A stretch of 64,000 nt of DNA from Nostoc sp. LEGE 12450 (lineage in GTDB: Bacteria; Cyanobacteriota; Cyanobacteriia; Cyanobacteriales; Nostocaceae): NCBI RefSeq assembly GCF_015206895.1, contig NZ_JADEXU010000025.1, positions 1 to 64,000 of the forward strand, in the 5' to 3' direction. The notes below the pieces were generated by a model. It worked only from the letters and a program-made list of their open reading frames with translations. It did no database searches and was not told the DNA's origin. Below are positions 9,365-19,729 of this stretch, one piece after another. Both the position numbers and the translations under genes were made by a program. Numbering within the stretch: the first letter of the stretch is position 1; the number at the start of each line of letters is the position of its first letter.

Positions 9365-9521
9365 GATTCAGTTAAAGGTGGCGAAAAAGCAGCAGGCATT
9401 AAACAGTGCTGAGTTATGTTAGCGGATAGCTAGGGTTTAGCCCGTCCTGAGTTCTGAGTTTTGGAAGCACCCAAAGATGGAGAAAACTCCGAACTTTTGC
9501 CTCCGAAAACTCTAACTCCTA

Positions 9522-9554
9522 AACTTTTAACTGTTCAGCACTCAGTTAAAAGTT
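9522..9554. other. Perfect 12-bp hairpin between acpP and fabF
   Basis: AACTTTTAACTG and CAGTTAAAAGTT flank a 9-base loop. It may attenuate or stabilise the acpP-fabF transcript; no T tract follows in the direction of transcription. Confidence 0.45.
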
Positions 9555-9657
9555 AAAGCAGTGGTTTTTGCCATAAACGCCCAGAGGGAGCGAGACAAAG
9601 CCATCTGAACTTCTCCCAATCGGAGACTCCAAGGGCGAACAGAGACTCAAAACTTTT

Positions 9658-9912
9658 TTAAGCTGATGCAGCAACTTTGTTATTGATGTAATCTACTGCG
9701 TCTTGAACCGATACAATCTGCTCGGCAGCTTCGTCGGGAATTTCGATATCAAATTCTTCTTCCAAAGCCATCACGAGTTCAACAGTATCCAGGGAATCAG
9801 CTCCTAAATCTTCCATAAACTTAGCTTGTGGAGTGATTTTGGTAGCATCTTCAACACTTAGTTGTTCGATGACGATTTTCTTGACCTTTTCAAAAAGTTC
9901 CGTTTGGCTCAT
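9658..9912 (-). CDS. acpP: acyl carrier protein
   Basis: The protein is an 84-aa acidic helical protein with the phosphopantetheine attachment motif [12 protein letters not shown] (Ser40) and the following [11 protein letters not shown] helix. It carries growing acyl chains for fatty acid synthesis. It is the first gene of the acpP-fabF pair on the minus strand. Confidence 0.97.
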   Translation of the reverse strand: MSQTELFEKVKKIVIEQLSVEDATKITPQAKFMEDLGADSLDTVELVMALEEEFDIEIPDEAAEQIVSVQDAVDYINNKVAASA

Positions 9913-10335
9913 AAATAATAAAAGTCCTTAACCAGTTGCTAGGATCTACTCTTTAGAGAAGACATTGTTTTGAGCATATACATCTTATCGTCAAGCGCGA
10001 TCGCCCGTATACTACCAAGGGTTTTTCTGTTAGAAAAACTCTCCTGTTCCTCAAAAGAATAGGGTAAATTTTCTGGGAACAGTTGTTTATGGGAGCGGGC
10101 TACGCCATCGCCGATACTGTGTAAATGCTTTGATTGTCAATTATTGCTAAATTTTTTTACAATGTCTCGATCGGTATTTACAGCCTTGCTAGCAATCAGA
10201 ATATTTAGACGCTGCGGCTTTGAACCTAGATGGTTAAAGAATCGCTGAAGGTCAAACATCATAATTTTGGTGCTAACAAGGAAGTAATAAAACAGTTATT
10301 GTTTAGAGCGATCGCTCTAACCCAAATATACCTCT
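9913..10335. other. Divergent promoter region between acpP and the HdrB-like gene
   Basis: No gene is supported. It contains two HIP1-type sites and a small GTTTTTCT/AGAAAAAC hairpin near 10020-10040, and must hold the promoters of both flanking genes. Confidence 0.4.
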
Positions 10336-11247
10336 ATGCTATCTCAGACACTCAAACTCAAGTACGCTTATTTCCCTGGTTGTGTTGCTCAAGGGGCCTG
10401 TCGGGAACTTTACCAGTCAACTCAAGCCCTTACCAAAGCACTAGGTATTGAATTGGTTGAACTTAAAAAAGCTGCTTGCTGTGGTTCGGGCACATTCAAA
10501 GAAGATTCTCAACTGTTAGAAGATACAGTCAACGCTAGAAATATCGCCCTAGCAGAAGAATTAAATTTGCCCTTACTTACCCATTGCAGTACTTGTCAAG
10601 GTGTTATTGGTCATGTGAACGAACACCTGAAAGAATGTAAGACTTCTGACCCTACATACATTGAACAGGTTAATGGCTTGCTGCATAAAGAAGGCTGTTC
10701 GCCTTATCGCGGCAGTACTGACGTTAAACATCTTCTCTATGCTTTGGTGACAGATTACGGTTTAGAGGAAATTACCAAACGTGTCACTCGGAAGTTAACT
10801 GGATTAAAATGCGCGGCTTTTTATGGCTGTTATCTCCTCCGCGCCCAAAAATCCATGCCTTATGACGACCCGTTCCAGCCAGAAGCGATGGAAAATATGT
10901 TTCGGGCGGTGGGTGCAACACCAATTTATTACCGAGGCCGGACACAATGTTGTGGTTGGCCTCTTGCTAGTTATGCCACTACCCAATCTTTCAAGATGGC
11001 GGGGACGCATATTCAGGATGCTTTGACATCTGGTGCTGACTGTATAGTTACACCTTGTCCACTGTGCCACTTAAATTTAGATTCGCGTCAGCCAGAGGTA
11101 GAAAAGGTGATTGAGCAAAAGTTAGGTTTACCAGTATTGCATTTACCCCAGTTGATTGCTTTAGCACTTGGGGTTAGTCCAAAAGAACTGGGTTTAGAAC
11201 GGCACGTTGTTTCCACTAAGCCAGTGTTGGAAAAATTAGGCTTTTAG
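10336..11247 (+). CDS. HdrB/SdhE-like CCG-domain iron-sulfur protein
   Basis: The protein has 303 aa with two CCG (cysteine-rich) domains. The first holds YFPGCVAQG, AACCGSGTF and HCSTCQG; the second YGCYLL, TQCCGWPLAS and TPCPLCHLNL. These CX(n)CCGX(n)CXXC modules bind a non-cubane [4Fe-4S] centre in heterodisulfide reductase subunit B and in SdhE-type succinate dehydrogenase subunits. Cyanobacteria have no methanogenic HdrABC, so a quinone-reducing subunit of a succinate dehydrogenase-type complex is the more plausible role; this is inferred. No partner subunits are nearby. ATG 10336 begins directly before the conserved LKYAYFPGC. Confidence 0.85.
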   Translation: MLSQTLKLKYAYFPGCVAQGACRELYQSTQALTKALGIELVELKKAACCGSGTFKEDSQLLEDTVNARNIALAEELNLPLLTHCSTCQGVIGHVNEHLKECKTSDPTYIEQVNGLLHKEGCSPYRGSTDVKHLLYALVTDYGLEEITKRVTRKLTGLKCAAFYGCYLLRAQKSMPYDDPFQPEAMENMFRAVGATPIYYRGRTQCCGWPLASYATTQSFKMAGTHIQDALTSGADCIVTPCPLCHLNLDSRQPEVEKVIEQKLGLPVLHLPQLIALALGVSPKELGLERHVVSTKPVLEKLGF

Positions 11248-11401
11248 TTGTATAAACCTCATCTATGTTGAAACCTAGAGTTTTTTAAAAGATATTGTAG
11301 TAGCGCGGCAAGCATAAAATATTGGGTTCAAACAATCTAGAAAATCCAACAAAAAAATATTCTCTGATGACTCAACCCAACAAATTAAGCTTGCTGCGCT
11401 A

Positions 11402-11482
11402 GTAGGTTGGGTGGAGTGAAACGCAACCCAACATTACCACCAAATTTTATGTTGGGTTACGCTAAAGCTGCACCCAACCTAC
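11402..11482. repeat. Palindromic MITE-like element (GTAGGTTGGGTG family), copy 1
   Basis: Arms GTAGGTTGGGTG (11402-11413) and CACCCAACCTAC (11471-11482) enclose internal inverted CAACCCAACAT/ATGTTGGGTT. A second copy with 15-bp arms lies at 59245-59320. An abundant palindromic family in Nostoc; no transposase is present. Confidence 0.7.
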
Positions 11483-11545
11483 AAAACTATGGTTCTCAAG
11501 GTAGACGAGGTTTAGATGTGAAAGGTTTTATAAAACCCAAAACCT

Positions 11546-11576
11546 TGTAGAGACGTAGCACTGCTAAGTCTCTACA
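11546..11576. repeat. Hairpin repeat TGTAGAGAC/GTCTCTACA
   Basis: Perfect 9-bp arms around a 13-base loop. The same GTCTCTACA word recurs in intergenic DNA near 3800-3820 and 14395-14410, so it belongs to an interspersed family. Confidence 0.5.
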
Positions 11577-11617
11577 TGTATTCGATTAGAACGCAATCTG
11601 CTGTATCTATTACTGGG

Positions 11618-11779
11618 CTATCGGCAGCAGTCTACTATCGGTTCTGAAGCAATGTTATTCAAACCGACAGCTTGCACTGGGGTGAAGGAGAGCGATACCA
11701 ACGCGATCGCTAAGGCAAGTTTAATACTAATTTGTAATGACCTTCGCGGACTAGCTACCGCGACACTAACGTAATTCAT
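11618..11779 (-). CDS. Possible 53-aa exported peptide, or N-terminal gene remnant
   Basis: The ORF encodes a basic N-terminus followed by a hydrophobic core (IKLALAIALVSLSFTPVQAV) that reads as a good Sec signal peptide with a VQA cleavage site. Only about 15 residues follow, ending VDCCR, before TAG. There is no clear ribosome binding site, and the first codons overlap repeat-like GTAATTACG sequence. It could be a short secreted peptide or the 5' stump of a lost exported protein. I do not recognise it. Confidence 0.35.
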   Translation of the reverse strand: MNYVSVAVASPRRSLQISIKLALAIALVSLSFTPVQAVGLNNIASEPIVDCCR

Positions 11780-11985
11780 AATTTTTAATTTATAAAACTT
11801 TATTCAATGTGGGTTTACTGGGTTGAATCTGTAGCCTTTTTTGTAAAATTAGGATTCTCTATCAAAAAGCTAGCTTTATTTCAGAGGTTATTTGATCTTC
11901 AAAAATATAAAAGGTCTTTTCGGAAATTATCCCTTTCAATCTGCCTTTATTAATGACGTTAGCGTAGGGGTAGCGTCATTACGAA

Positions 11986-14334
11986 TTACGAATTACTGCC
12001 TTGAGAAATCCTGTAAATTACTACAATACTGCCTGTAACGACCAGAGCGATCGCAGCCGGAATGAGCGGTATCCAAATACCTTTCAGCAGCACAAAAAAG
12101 CTAATTGTCGATATAGCAACAATTACAGCAACTCCCGCTATTCCTAAAAGCAAGGAATGACGAATCCGCCATGCCAATATTCCTCCCAAAACAGACCAGA
12201 AAAAGACCCACAAACTCTCACCCCAAACAGGCCAAACCCACAACAGGGTTCGTCCATCTAAAACTGCACTGAGAATTTGACTCACCATTTGAGCATGAAT
12301 CATTACTCCTGGTATTTCCTGCTTGTGATCGGTAGCGTAAGGGGTGGAAAAATAATCACCGGCGCTTTGGTTAGTAATACCAATAAGTACAATTCGATTC
12401 TTCACAAGATTGGGATCGATCGCACCTCTAAGCAACTCTTTTAAGGTAATTTGCTCCACAGCCTTTAAGGGAGAGCCAGAGGAACGGTAATTTAGCAATA
12501 TTTGATAGCCCCAGTCATCCATTTTTTGATAGCCACCAAAATGCGATCGCAACCGCCTAAACACAACTTGACCAATCTGTAAATCTTTTGTTTTGGTGTA
12601 CTTGACATCAATCCCTTCTGTCTGTAAATAACGAAATGCCAATTGAGCGCTGAAGGAGTATGGCGTAGTACAAGGGGATGAATCGCTTGGTTGCATAGCG
12701 ATCAGATGGCGGCGGAGAATACCATCTGTGTCTTGGACAAAATCGCTAAAGCCTTGACGTTCTCTAGGAATTTCGGGAGGGGGGGAAACTCCTGGTTCAA
12801 TTGTCGGTTCGCTGACTTTGCAAATAGCAATAAAGCGATCGCTACGCCGCATCCAATTAGCTAAAGATGATTCCTTGATATCTACAGGGAAATCACGATA
12901 AATATCTAAACCAATGGCTCGTGGTTTGAACTTTTCGAGCTTCTGGACAATTACAGCCAGTGCGCGATCTGAAAGCGACCCTTTTCTGTCTTGCTGTTCT
13001 GGAAGCTTAAAATCATCTTCAGCGATCGCAACTACCAAAAGGCGGCGATCTGGTTGTTCGCTAGGACGCAGCCGCAGCAGTTGGTCAAAAGCCTTTAGCT
13101 CGAAAGGTTGTAATAATCCAAGATGGCGCACTCCCATTATTGAGGCTGTGACAATCACAGCTAACATCAGCAGATGAAGATAGCGCTGACTAGGTAATGT
13201 TTGCCGTGTTTCTAACGATTGTGAGTCAAATAAAACTTTATCAACCCAATTTTGATTAAAAATAGCAGCATAAATGCGGTTATAAACTTTTAAGAAACCC
13301 TGCTGCTTAACTACCAATCCTGAGAGCCGTAATTCCATTTGCTCAGGACTGCTATTTGCTGCGATTTGGCCGGTTTGCAAAATTTGCTGATAAAGCCGCA
13401 GCAATTGTCTAGTATGCCCTTCGCTTTTTAAAATGCGATCGCGAATCGTCCTGAGATGCTCCGGTTCATCTTGAGATTCCCAGTTTTCAATTACTTGAGA
13501 ACGTACCAGTTTTTCAATATATTCTGCTTCCCCATTTGCTGGAATGATAGAGGAAGATGTAACAACTAACTGACAAAGCTTCTGAGTCAAAAAAGGTTGA
13601 CCGCCACTCCAAGCTAAAATTTCTTGCAACACTATCTGAGGATTGACAATACCCACTAATCCCTCAGCTAATGGTTGAGCTTCATGCCATTGGAAACCGC
13701 TTAGTTCAATTGCTCGACCAATATTAAAAGGTGTTCGGTGTTTGTCTTGAATCAAATCGTAGGGAGTAGTTACCCCTAGTAGTGCAAAAGTAAGGCGCTG
13801 ATAAGCTGGATTGTCGGCTCGTTTGTTATAGCAAGCTCGAATCAAGGCTAAAAAATCATCCTTAAAGTTTAATTTGAGAATGCTATCGATTTCGTCTACA
13901 AAAATCACCATCTTTTCAGAGACTTCTGCCAGTAGCACCGACTCAATAAACTCATTTAAGCGCTGTACTGGTGATAATCCAGAGCGATCGCTCCACCAAC
14001 TCAGAACTTTGAATTTAGGAATGAAACTACGTGCTAACCTCCGTAATACACCCAAATACCACTCAGATGGGGTAATATCTTGACTTCCAATTGCTGTAAT
14101 ATCAATTACACCACAAGCAATATCGTCTGCTTGCAGTTTACGCATTGTTTGTACTCGCAAACTAGACTTACCCATCTGCCGCGAGTTAAAGACATAACAA
14201 AATTCTCCAGCCTTGAGTGCATCATAAAAATCTTTGTCGGCTTGTCGCTGCACGTAGCACGGAGCATCAATTTGCAGACTCCCTCCGATTTGATATTTGT
14301 AAGGCGAGTTTTCTGCTTTGCTCGTCGGATGCAT
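11986..14334 (-). CDS. AAA-like ATPase with C-terminal CHASE2 sensor and transmembrane helices
   Basis: The protein has 782 aa. An N-terminal AAA-like domain (AAA_35 type) carries Walker [12 protein letters not shown] (about residues 50-60) and Walker [10 protein letters not shown] (about 141-149). A helical lid follows, then an extracytoplasmic CHASE2 domain (about 400-690, starting near [18 protein letters not shown]) and three hydrophobic segments at the C-terminus (about 700-775). A hydrophobic stretch near 372-390 would anchor the sensor. The architecture suggests a membrane-bound signalling NTPase that senses an unknown ligand. It shares its ATPase domain with two other genes here (14816-16264 and 54976-56475). 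Confidence 0.85.
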   Translation of the reverse strand: MHPTSKAENSPYKYQIGGSLQIDAPCYVQRQADKDFYDALKAGEFCYVFNSRQMGKSSLRVQTMRKLQADDIACGVIDITAIGSQDITPSEWYLGVLRRLARSFIPKFKVLSWWSDRSGLSPVQRLNEFIESVLLAEVSEKMVIFVDEIDSILKLNFKDDFLALIRACYNKRADNPAYQRLTFALLGVTTPYDLIQDKHRTPFNIGRAIELSGFQWHEAQPLAEGLVGIVNPQIVLQEILAWSGGQPFLTQKLCQLVVTSSSIIPANGEAEYIEKLVRSQVIENWESQDEPEHLRTIRDRILKSEGHTRQLLRLYQQILQTGQIAANSSPEQMELRLSGLVVKQQGFLKVYNRIYAAIFNQNWVDKVLFDSQSLETRQTLPSQRYLHLLMLAVIVTASIMGVRHLGLLQPFELKAFDQLLRLRPSEQPDRRLLVVAIAEDDFKLPEQQDRKGSLSDRALAVIVQKLEKFKPRAIGLDIYRDFPVDIKESSLANWMRRSDRFIAICKVSEPTIEPGVSPPPEIPRERQGFSDFVQDTDGILRRHLIAMQPSDSSPCTTPYSFSAQLAFRYLQTEGIDVKYTKTKDLQIGQVVFRRLRSHFGGYQKMDDWGYQILLNYRSSGSPLKAVEQITLKELLRGAIDPNLVKNRIVLIGITNQSAGDYFSTPYATDHKQEIPGVMIHAQMVSQILSAVLDGRTLLWVWPVWGESLWVFFWSVLGGILAWRIRHSLLLGIAGVAVIVAISTISFFVLLKGIWIPLIPAAIALVVTGSIVVIYRISQGSNS

Positions 14335-14629
14335 CCTAATACGATTCGGTTAAGGTTTTTTGATGAAAATTTTAGATCACAAAGACGCGATAAATTACCG
14401 TCTCTACAATAATTAGTCTTTCGTCTTGACGGTGATTTATTACGTCTCTTGTCTTAACTATCAACAACGTATCATTTTAGGTAAAATCTACAGAGAATAC
14501 TGACTACCTATGAGCTTACTCTGGAACAAGAGGCTTAAGCCCGAAGTTTTACAAACTGGATTTTGTGCAGTTTTACAAAAAATTGGTACAAGTACAGCAT
14601 TTCATTAATTTGTAGCAAATTAAGTTTGG

Positions 14630-14780
14630 CAATGCTAATGCATCTCTCTGCAATACCAATGCATCTCTCTACAATGCCAATGCATCCCTCTACAATGTCA
14701 ATGCATCTCTCTACAATGCCAATGCATCTCGCTACAATGCCAATGCATCCCTCTGCAATGCCAATGCATCTCGCTGCATT
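14630..14780. repeat. 21-bp minisatellite, about seven units (AATGCATCTCTCTGCAATACC)
   Basis: Units of 21 bp with a few substitutions run head to tail between the two AAA-like ATPase genes. Because 21 is a multiple of 3, both strands stay open: plus reads MPMHLST-like heptapeptides, minus reads CIGIVER-like heptapeptides. Neither ORF has a credible start context or flanking domain, so I do not call a gene. Confidence 0.9.
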
Positions 14781-14815
14781 AATAAAAAACACTAAGATTA
14801 TGACGCAAAACTATA

Positions 14816-16264
14816 CTAAGTGAGGCGACTTTGGAAATATTGGCGATACAAATCGCAGCGTGGCATCACCTTATTGTCATTACAATATACAACTAGACCC
14901 ATACTGTGTAATTTAAACGCTGATTCTGAGTCTAACTCTATCGGTACTAAACTCTTTACAACTTGGCTAAAAGCTGTGACTAACTTTGGATCATGTTCGA
15001 GATTACACAAATGCCCTCGGAGATGATCCTGGTAAATTGCCGCTTCAGTTGGGGCTGTTTGTAACAACTGCTCAAGACTGATGTACCGATGTTGAACATG
15101 ATAAAGAGCCAGGCGGATTAAATACGGATGTCCTCCTACCATATCCATCAGTTTTCTGATTTGAGCATCAGTCCAATTTAGCCCTTGATGACGTGCAACT
15201 AAAATTTTGACTTGTTCTGGAGTAAACTCTTGTAATTCAATGCTTAACCCCACATTAAAGGGAGATTGATTGATATTTAGCGGAATATAAACTTCTTTGG
15301 AATGTACCAAAACTAGCCGGAGTTTTTTCCAGAGTTCGCTACTGCGATCGCCATACTTAGCATATTCATACCAAGCTCGTAACAGGTTAAAAAAGTCTTC
15401 GGCTGTGTCACGATAAGGAAAAATGCGATCGATACCATCTAAGCTAATTACTAATGGGCTATCGATTTCTTCTAACAAACACTCTTCAAAGTAAGCAGTA
15501 GTTTTATCTTTGCTGCCATAAATACTCCAATAATCATCTAACTGATGAAGCTGCTTCAGCTTCCTACCAACACTTTCACAAAACCAGCGCAAAAATGTAT
15601 CCAAGCTGGCGAAAACTGCTTTATCTGCTAGATGGAAGCTTATAGAAACTGTTTGACAACCATGTTGTCTAGCTTCATTGAGAATCCTAGCCATTAGTGA
15701 GGTTTTGCCCATTTGTCTAGGCGCTTTAATCCGAATCAGGGAACCTGGCTGCAAAATCTCTTGATAACAACGCTCTTCAATTGGAGGGCGTTCAACATAA
15801 AAGCTAGAACTGAGAGGGACTTGACCTACAGGTAATTCTGGTGCATTCAGTTGGGCTTGTTCGTTTGTGTATACGCTTAGTAATGCCTCGCTATTTTCCT
15901 CAGGAACTGAGTTGTTCGATGTCATTTTCTCCATTGTTAGCTCTGAAGATGACTGAGGCTGTGAAATTTCCTCTAACTGCTTTGATGAAGCAGCAGTCCA
16001 AGAAATTCGCCGTCGCTCTAGTGCTGCTTGAAAATTCTTTTTCCCGACCTTTTCGCCAAATGCTGCTGATAGCATCTGCCATAACTTCGGGCCAACATCA
16101 TGCTGTAAGTATTCGGTAGTGTAGCCATGAGTTTGGGCAATCTCGTCATACTTCTTCCCTTGCCAAGAGCTACGCAGTATGGTTACTTCAATATCTTTCA
16201 GATGTCTTTTTGTCTGAGTAACAACTGCTGCATCTAATATTTTTAATGCTGTTTCAAAGTCCAT
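14816..16264 (-). CDS. AAA-like ATPase with N-terminal HTH of the vWA-MoxR-associated type
   Basis: The protein has 482 aa. Residues about 1-90 (ALKILDAAVVTQTKRHLKDI ... YDEIAQTHGYTTEYLQHDVG) form the helix-turn-helix seen at the N-terminus of vMAP and related cyanobacterial proteins. A Ser/Glu-rich linker follows, then the AAA-like domain with Walker A APRQMGKTSLM and SLDGIDRIF as the Walker B region. The C-terminus has the LHSMGLV element also found in the 54976-56475 protein. The family has been linked to NTP-dependent signalling or conflict systems; the actual function is unknown. The CHASE2 ATPase lies downstream on the same strand, but the minisatellite and a 480-base gap separate them. 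Confidence 0.8.
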   Translation of the reverse strand: MDFETALKILDAAVVTQTKRHLKDIEVTILRSSWQGKKYDEIAQTHGYTTEYLQHDVGPKLWQMLSAAFGEKVGKKNFQAALERRRISWTAASSKQLEEISQPQSSSELTMEKMTSNNSVPEENSEALLSVYTNEQAQLNAPELPVGQVPLSSSFYVERPPIEERCYQEILQPGSLIRIKAPRQMGKTSLMARILNEARQHGCQTVSISFHLADKAVFASLDTFLRWFCESVGRKLKQLHQLDDYWSIYGSKDKTTAYFEECLLEEIDSPLVISLDGIDRIFPYRDTAEDFFNLLRAWYEYAKYGDRSSELWKKLRLVLVHSKEVYIPLNINQSPFNVGLSIELQEFTPEQVKILVARHQGLNWTDAQIRKLMDMVGGHPYLIRLALYHVQHRYISLEQLLQTAPTEAAIYQDHLRGHLCNLEHDPKLVTAFSQVVKSLVPIELDSESAFKLHSMGLVVYCNDNKVMPRCDLYRQYFQSRLT

Positions 16265-16628
16265 TGTTCATGGATGAATCGCAACTATTTATATATTGAG
16301 ATCCAGTCCGAAGTTTTAACTTTCCAGATTTTTTTACAAATAATATTCCAATGGCTGAAATCCATTCCTGTCCTGGTTCAGCAAAGATTACTGTCCTTAA
16401 ACTTTCTTACTTAACCTTACCTAACCCCTTTTGCCGTTGATTTTTTGGAAATCAAACTCCTTAAATTATCCACATTTACCTTTTTGAGTTCAAAAGGCAA
16501 TCTGGTAATAACAGCAATAGCAGTTGTTTGGCTTTGGACAAATCTAGCTTTTTTGAAAAATTTGTCCAAAGCCTAAATCAAGAAAACAATACACAAACTC
16601 ACAACCAAATCAAAAAAGGTACAAAATT
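16265..16628. promoter_or_regulatory. RTX gene upstream region with a perfect 14-bp inverted repeat
   Basis: GGCTTTGGACAAAT (16530-16543) and ATTTGTCCAAAGCC (16560-16573) are exact inverted repeats with a 16-base loop, 56 bases before the RTX start codon. They could be an operator or a hairpin in the 5' leader. The rest of the gap is featureless. Confidence 0.5.
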
Positions 16629-18215
16629 ATGGCGATTATTAGTGGAACCCCAACTCCTGCTGACGACAGAATTATAGCTGATGGAGCAAATGATAAAATC
16701 GATGCTCTGACGGGTAACGATACGGTTTTTGGTGGTGCAGGCAATGATACTCTAATAGGCAACTTTGGCAATGATTCTCTATCAGGATCGCTTGGTAATG
16801 ATTTCCTTGATGGTGGATTCAACAGAGACACCCTTGATGGTGGCGCAGGTAACGACACTCTCAACGGCGGCGATGACAATGACACTCTTATAGGTGGAAC
16901 TGGAAACAATCGCGTTAATGGCGGTGCAGGTAACGATATTCTCATCGCTCAAAACGGAAACTTTGCGGCTATCGGTGATGTTGGCGATACCCTGATTGGC
17001 GGTGCAGGTGATGACGAACTGCGTGTTGAAGGAGCCTCAAATTATTTCTTGACCAATAATCAGCTGTTTGTCGGTAATTTAGCTCACCAATTTTCTGAGG
17101 TAGAGAATGTCAGGCTTACTGGTACTTCGGGTAATGACACAATTAATGCGTCTCAGGCTCTGTTGACAGGGCGAACCTTTCTCTTTGGTGGTGCAGGTAA
17201 TGACACTATCATAGGTAGCCGTGGTCTTGACCAGATCAACGGTGGTGATGGGAATGACAGCATAGTAGGAGGAGCGGGATTTAACTTCTTACGTGGCAAT
17301 AATGGCAATGACACCCTCATAGGTGGAAATGACGACAATAATTTTAATGGTGGACAAGGAAATGATTTTATCCAAGGTGGAAGCGGGAGAGATAGTTTTT
17401 CCGATGGTGCTTTAGATGGAGCGGGTGATGACCAATATATCGGGGGAGCGGGTGAGGACTCCCTATTCATAAATGGCGACAATAACTTTGAGCTTTTCTC
17501 ATTTGCAAATGACCCAAACAAAAGCCAACTCAAAGGTGGTAAGTTTGGCCCTGGGGCCAATCTCGATGATTCAGCCACAGGTACTGATACCCTCCAAGGT
17601 ATTGAAAGCGTCGAAATCCAAGGAGGAGATAGCAGCAATCGCATAGATGCCAGTCGTGCTAGCCAAAACGTCAACGTAATTCTTAATGGTCGTGATGGCA
17701 GCGATATTCTGCTAGCTGGTAGCGGTAACGATGTATTATTTGGCGGATTGGGCAACGATCGCCTTGATGGAAATGTAGGTAACGATCGCCTAAATGGTGA
17801 CTCTGGCAATGATATTCTGTCGGGAGGTAAGGGTAATGATACCCTCAGTGGTGGTGGTAATTTTAATAGCGGAGAGATAGATATTTTAACAGGAGGACTA
17901 GCATTTGGAGGGGTTCAGTCTGTTGATACGTTCAACCTACGTGACTCCTATCGGCAAGCTGGTCATGCTGTGATCACAGATTTTTCTCTACTAGATGGGG
18001 ACAAGATCGCTCTTCGCGGTTCTGCTAGCGATTACACATTTGTACAGCAAAACTTCAATACTAATAATAGTTTTGGTAGTGGTATTTTTTCAAATGACTC
18101 ATCTATCTTAGATACGGTCATCTTCTTCGGTTCGCCAATTTTCGGTGATGTGATTGCTGTGGCTGAGGATGTTAGCTTAAGTGCTATCACTCCTGGTATC
18201 ACATTTACTGTCTAA
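16629..18215 (+). CDS. RTX (hemolysin-type) calcium-binding repeat protein
   Basis: The protein has 528 aa and is dominated by GGxGxDxL nonapeptides in several blocks (for example [20 protein letters not shown]) that form Ca2+-binding parallel beta rolls. There is no N-terminal signal peptide, as expected for type I secretion, where the signal is C-terminal. The last 130 residues ([20 protein letters not shown] and onward) resemble the C-terminal block of cyanobacterial RTX proteins. No enzymatic domain is visible, so it is probably a secreted structural or surface protein. No ABC exporter lies nearby. AAGG 10 bases upstream is a weak ribosome binding site. Confidence 0.85.
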   Translation: MAIISGTPTPADDRIIADGANDKIDALTGNDTVFGGAGNDTLIGNFGNDSLSGSLGNDFLDGGFNRDTLDGGAGNDTLNGGDDNDTLIGGTGNNRVNGGAGNDILIAQNGNFAAIGDVGDTLIGGAGDDELRVEGASNYFLTNNQLFVGNLAHQFSEVENVRLTGTSGNDTINASQALLTGRTFLFGGAGNDTIIGSRGLDQINGGDGNDSIVGGAGFNFLRGNNGNDTLIGGNDDNNFNGGQGNDFIQGGSGRDSFSDGALDGAGDDQYIGGAGEDSLFINGDNNFELFSFANDPNKSQLKGGKFGPGANLDDSATGTDTLQGIESVEIQGGDSSNRIDASRASQNVNVILNGRDGSDILLAGSGNDVLFGGLGNDRLDGNVGNDRLNGDSGNDILSGGKGNDTLSGGGNFNSGEIDILTGGLAFGGVQSVDTFNLRDSYRQAGHAVITDFSLLDGDKIALRGSASDYTFVQQNFNTNNSFGSGIFSNDSSILDTVIFFGSPIFGDVIAVAEDVSLSAITPGITFTV

Positions 18216-18233
18216 CACTTTCAGTATCAACCT

Positions 18234-18265
18234 GTTTAGAGACGCATAGTTTTGCGTCTCTAAAC
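18234..18265. repeat. Perfect 13-bp hairpin after the RTX gene
   Basis: GTTTAGAGACGCA and TGCGTCTCTAAAC flank a 6-base loop. It belongs to the GAGACG hairpin family of Nostoc. It may act as a bidirectional 3' end for the convergent RTX and P450 genes, though no T tract follows. Confidence 0.55.
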
Positions 18266-18294
18266 GCGCAAAATCGATTTGTTTCATCAAAGAG

Positions 18295-19659
18295 TTATGT
18301 TTGACTATTTAAGGGATGCTTTATCACTAAAGGCTCAATATATGCTTGGAGAGTATCTTTAATTTTAGAAGGCTGACGAACTGGAGCGATCGCAGAATAA
18401 TCCGGTTTTACTGTCCAGTCGTAATGGCGAAGTAGTGTGGAAAGCACAATTTTCATTTCCATCTGGGCAAATTCCATACCTAAACAACTGTGCGAACCAT
18501 GACCAAAACCCACTAATGCTAAGGGATGTTTTTTATCTTCTTCACGAGGTGGTGCAAAGCGATCGGGGTCGAAGCGATCGGGTTCGGTGTACAGTTCTGG
18601 TAAACGGTGAGTCAGCATCGGCGAAATAGTCACAAACCAACCTGCTGGGATGCGATATCCTCCATACTCAATATCCTTGAGGACACCACGATTATAGGCA
18701 TACACTGGCGGATAGAGTCTTTCTGCTTCTTTTAGCACGTTGGTTAACTGTGGAAATTGTTTGAGATGAGACAGGCTAAGGGGATTATTTCCCACAACTG
18801 CTAATTGTTCTTGGCGCAGTCGCTCTCGCCACTCTGGGTGATTACCTAATTCAAATATTACCCAAGTCAGTAATGAGGCTGTTGTCTCATGTCCAGCAAA
18901 CAGCAATAGTAATGCTTCGTTGATTACCTGTGTTTCGCTCAACTTATTGCCGTCTTCATCAACAGCTGCTAGCAGCAATCCCAAAACATCTTTTGATTCT
19001 TCTAAGTTACCCTGCTCGATACGTTGGGCGATTTCTTGACGCAAGAAAGCCACTAATTTACCCCTAGCATTTTGACCGCGACCATATAAGGTAAAAGGGA
19101 CATTCCATTTCAATATTGCCATACTGCTATCTATCAGTTGTGTAAACCACTGACTGGTTTGCTCAACTTCGCTCTTGTTCTGACTTCCCAAAAATAGGCG
19201 AGTCGCAACCATCAGGGTAAGCTGACGGAAACTAGAATTTAAGGAAACCGTTCCCCGTTCTCCCCAATCTTCGAGGAAGTCTTGCACAATATTTTGGATG
19301 GTATCGAAGTATGTAGCGATCGCTTTTCCGTGAAATGCTGGATACATCAAGCGACGAGTTAGGCGATGTTCTTCTCCATCTTGTAATAAAATGTTGTTGC
19401 CAAATGTTGATTCTAAGAAATACCACCCAATCCGCGACGACATGTGTTCCGCCTGTTCCACCAGCACCAGCCGATTAGCATCAGGGCCAATTAAATAAGC
19501 ACGTTTACGCCCCATGACGCTCGTTTTAAAAACTGAACCATGCTGCTGGAATCTTCGCCATAGATACAGTTCTAAATCCCGAAATATTTCTAAAGTCTCC
19601 CCCAAGATGGGCAAGCCATAGCTACCAGGCATTTCCTCGGCGGATTTTAGTTGCCGCAT
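18295..19659 (-). CDS. cytochrome P450 (CYP110-like)
   Basis: The protein is a 454-aa soluble P450. Visible are the I-helix AGHETTAS, the K-helix ExxR (KEAERLYPP), and the heme-binding loop FGHGSHSCLG with the thiolate Cys at about 392. CYP110 enzymes of Nostoc hydroxylate fatty acids and terpenes; the substrate here is not readable. The Rieske oxygenase gene ends 70 bases upstream on the same strand, so the two probably form one transcript controlled by the divergent TetR regulator. A C-terminal fragment of a close paralog lies at 23576-23725. Confidence 0.95.
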   Translation of the reverse strand: MRQLKSAEEMPGSYGLPILGETLEIFRDLELYLWRRFQQHGSVFKTSVMGRKRAYLIGPDANRLVLVEQAEHMSSRIGWYFLESTFGNNILLQDGEEHRLTRRLMYPAFHGKAIATYFDTIQNIVQDFLEDWGERGTVSLNSSFRQLTLMVATRLFLGSQNKSEVEQTSQWFTQLIDSSMAILKWNVPFTLYGRGQNARGKLVAFLRQEIAQRIEQGNLEESKDVLGLLLAAVDEDGNKLSETQVINEALLLLFAGHETTASLLTWVIFELGNHPEWRERLRQEQLAVVGNNPLSLSHLKQFPQLTNVLKEAERLYPPVYAYNRGVLKDIEYGGYRIPAGWFVTISPMLTHRLPELYTEPDRFDPDRFAPPREEDKKHPLALVGFGHGSHSCLGMEFAQMEMKIVLSTLLRHYDWTVKPDYSAIAPVRQPSKIKDTLQAYIEPLVIKHPLNSQT

Positions 19660-19729
19660 ATTTGAGTATCTCCAGCAGTAATTAGCTACAGTTTAATTGT
19701 AAAGCGCAGTTAGACTTTGCAAATCCAAA

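Noticed and set aside
14535-14823. Two ORFs of about 85 codons on opposite strands across the minisatellite
   Set aside because: Both are open only because the repeat unit is 21 bp; neither has a good start site or any domain.
17153-17809. 218-codon minus-strand ORF inside the RTX gene
   Set aside because: A proline/serine-rich shadow of the GGxGxD repeats.
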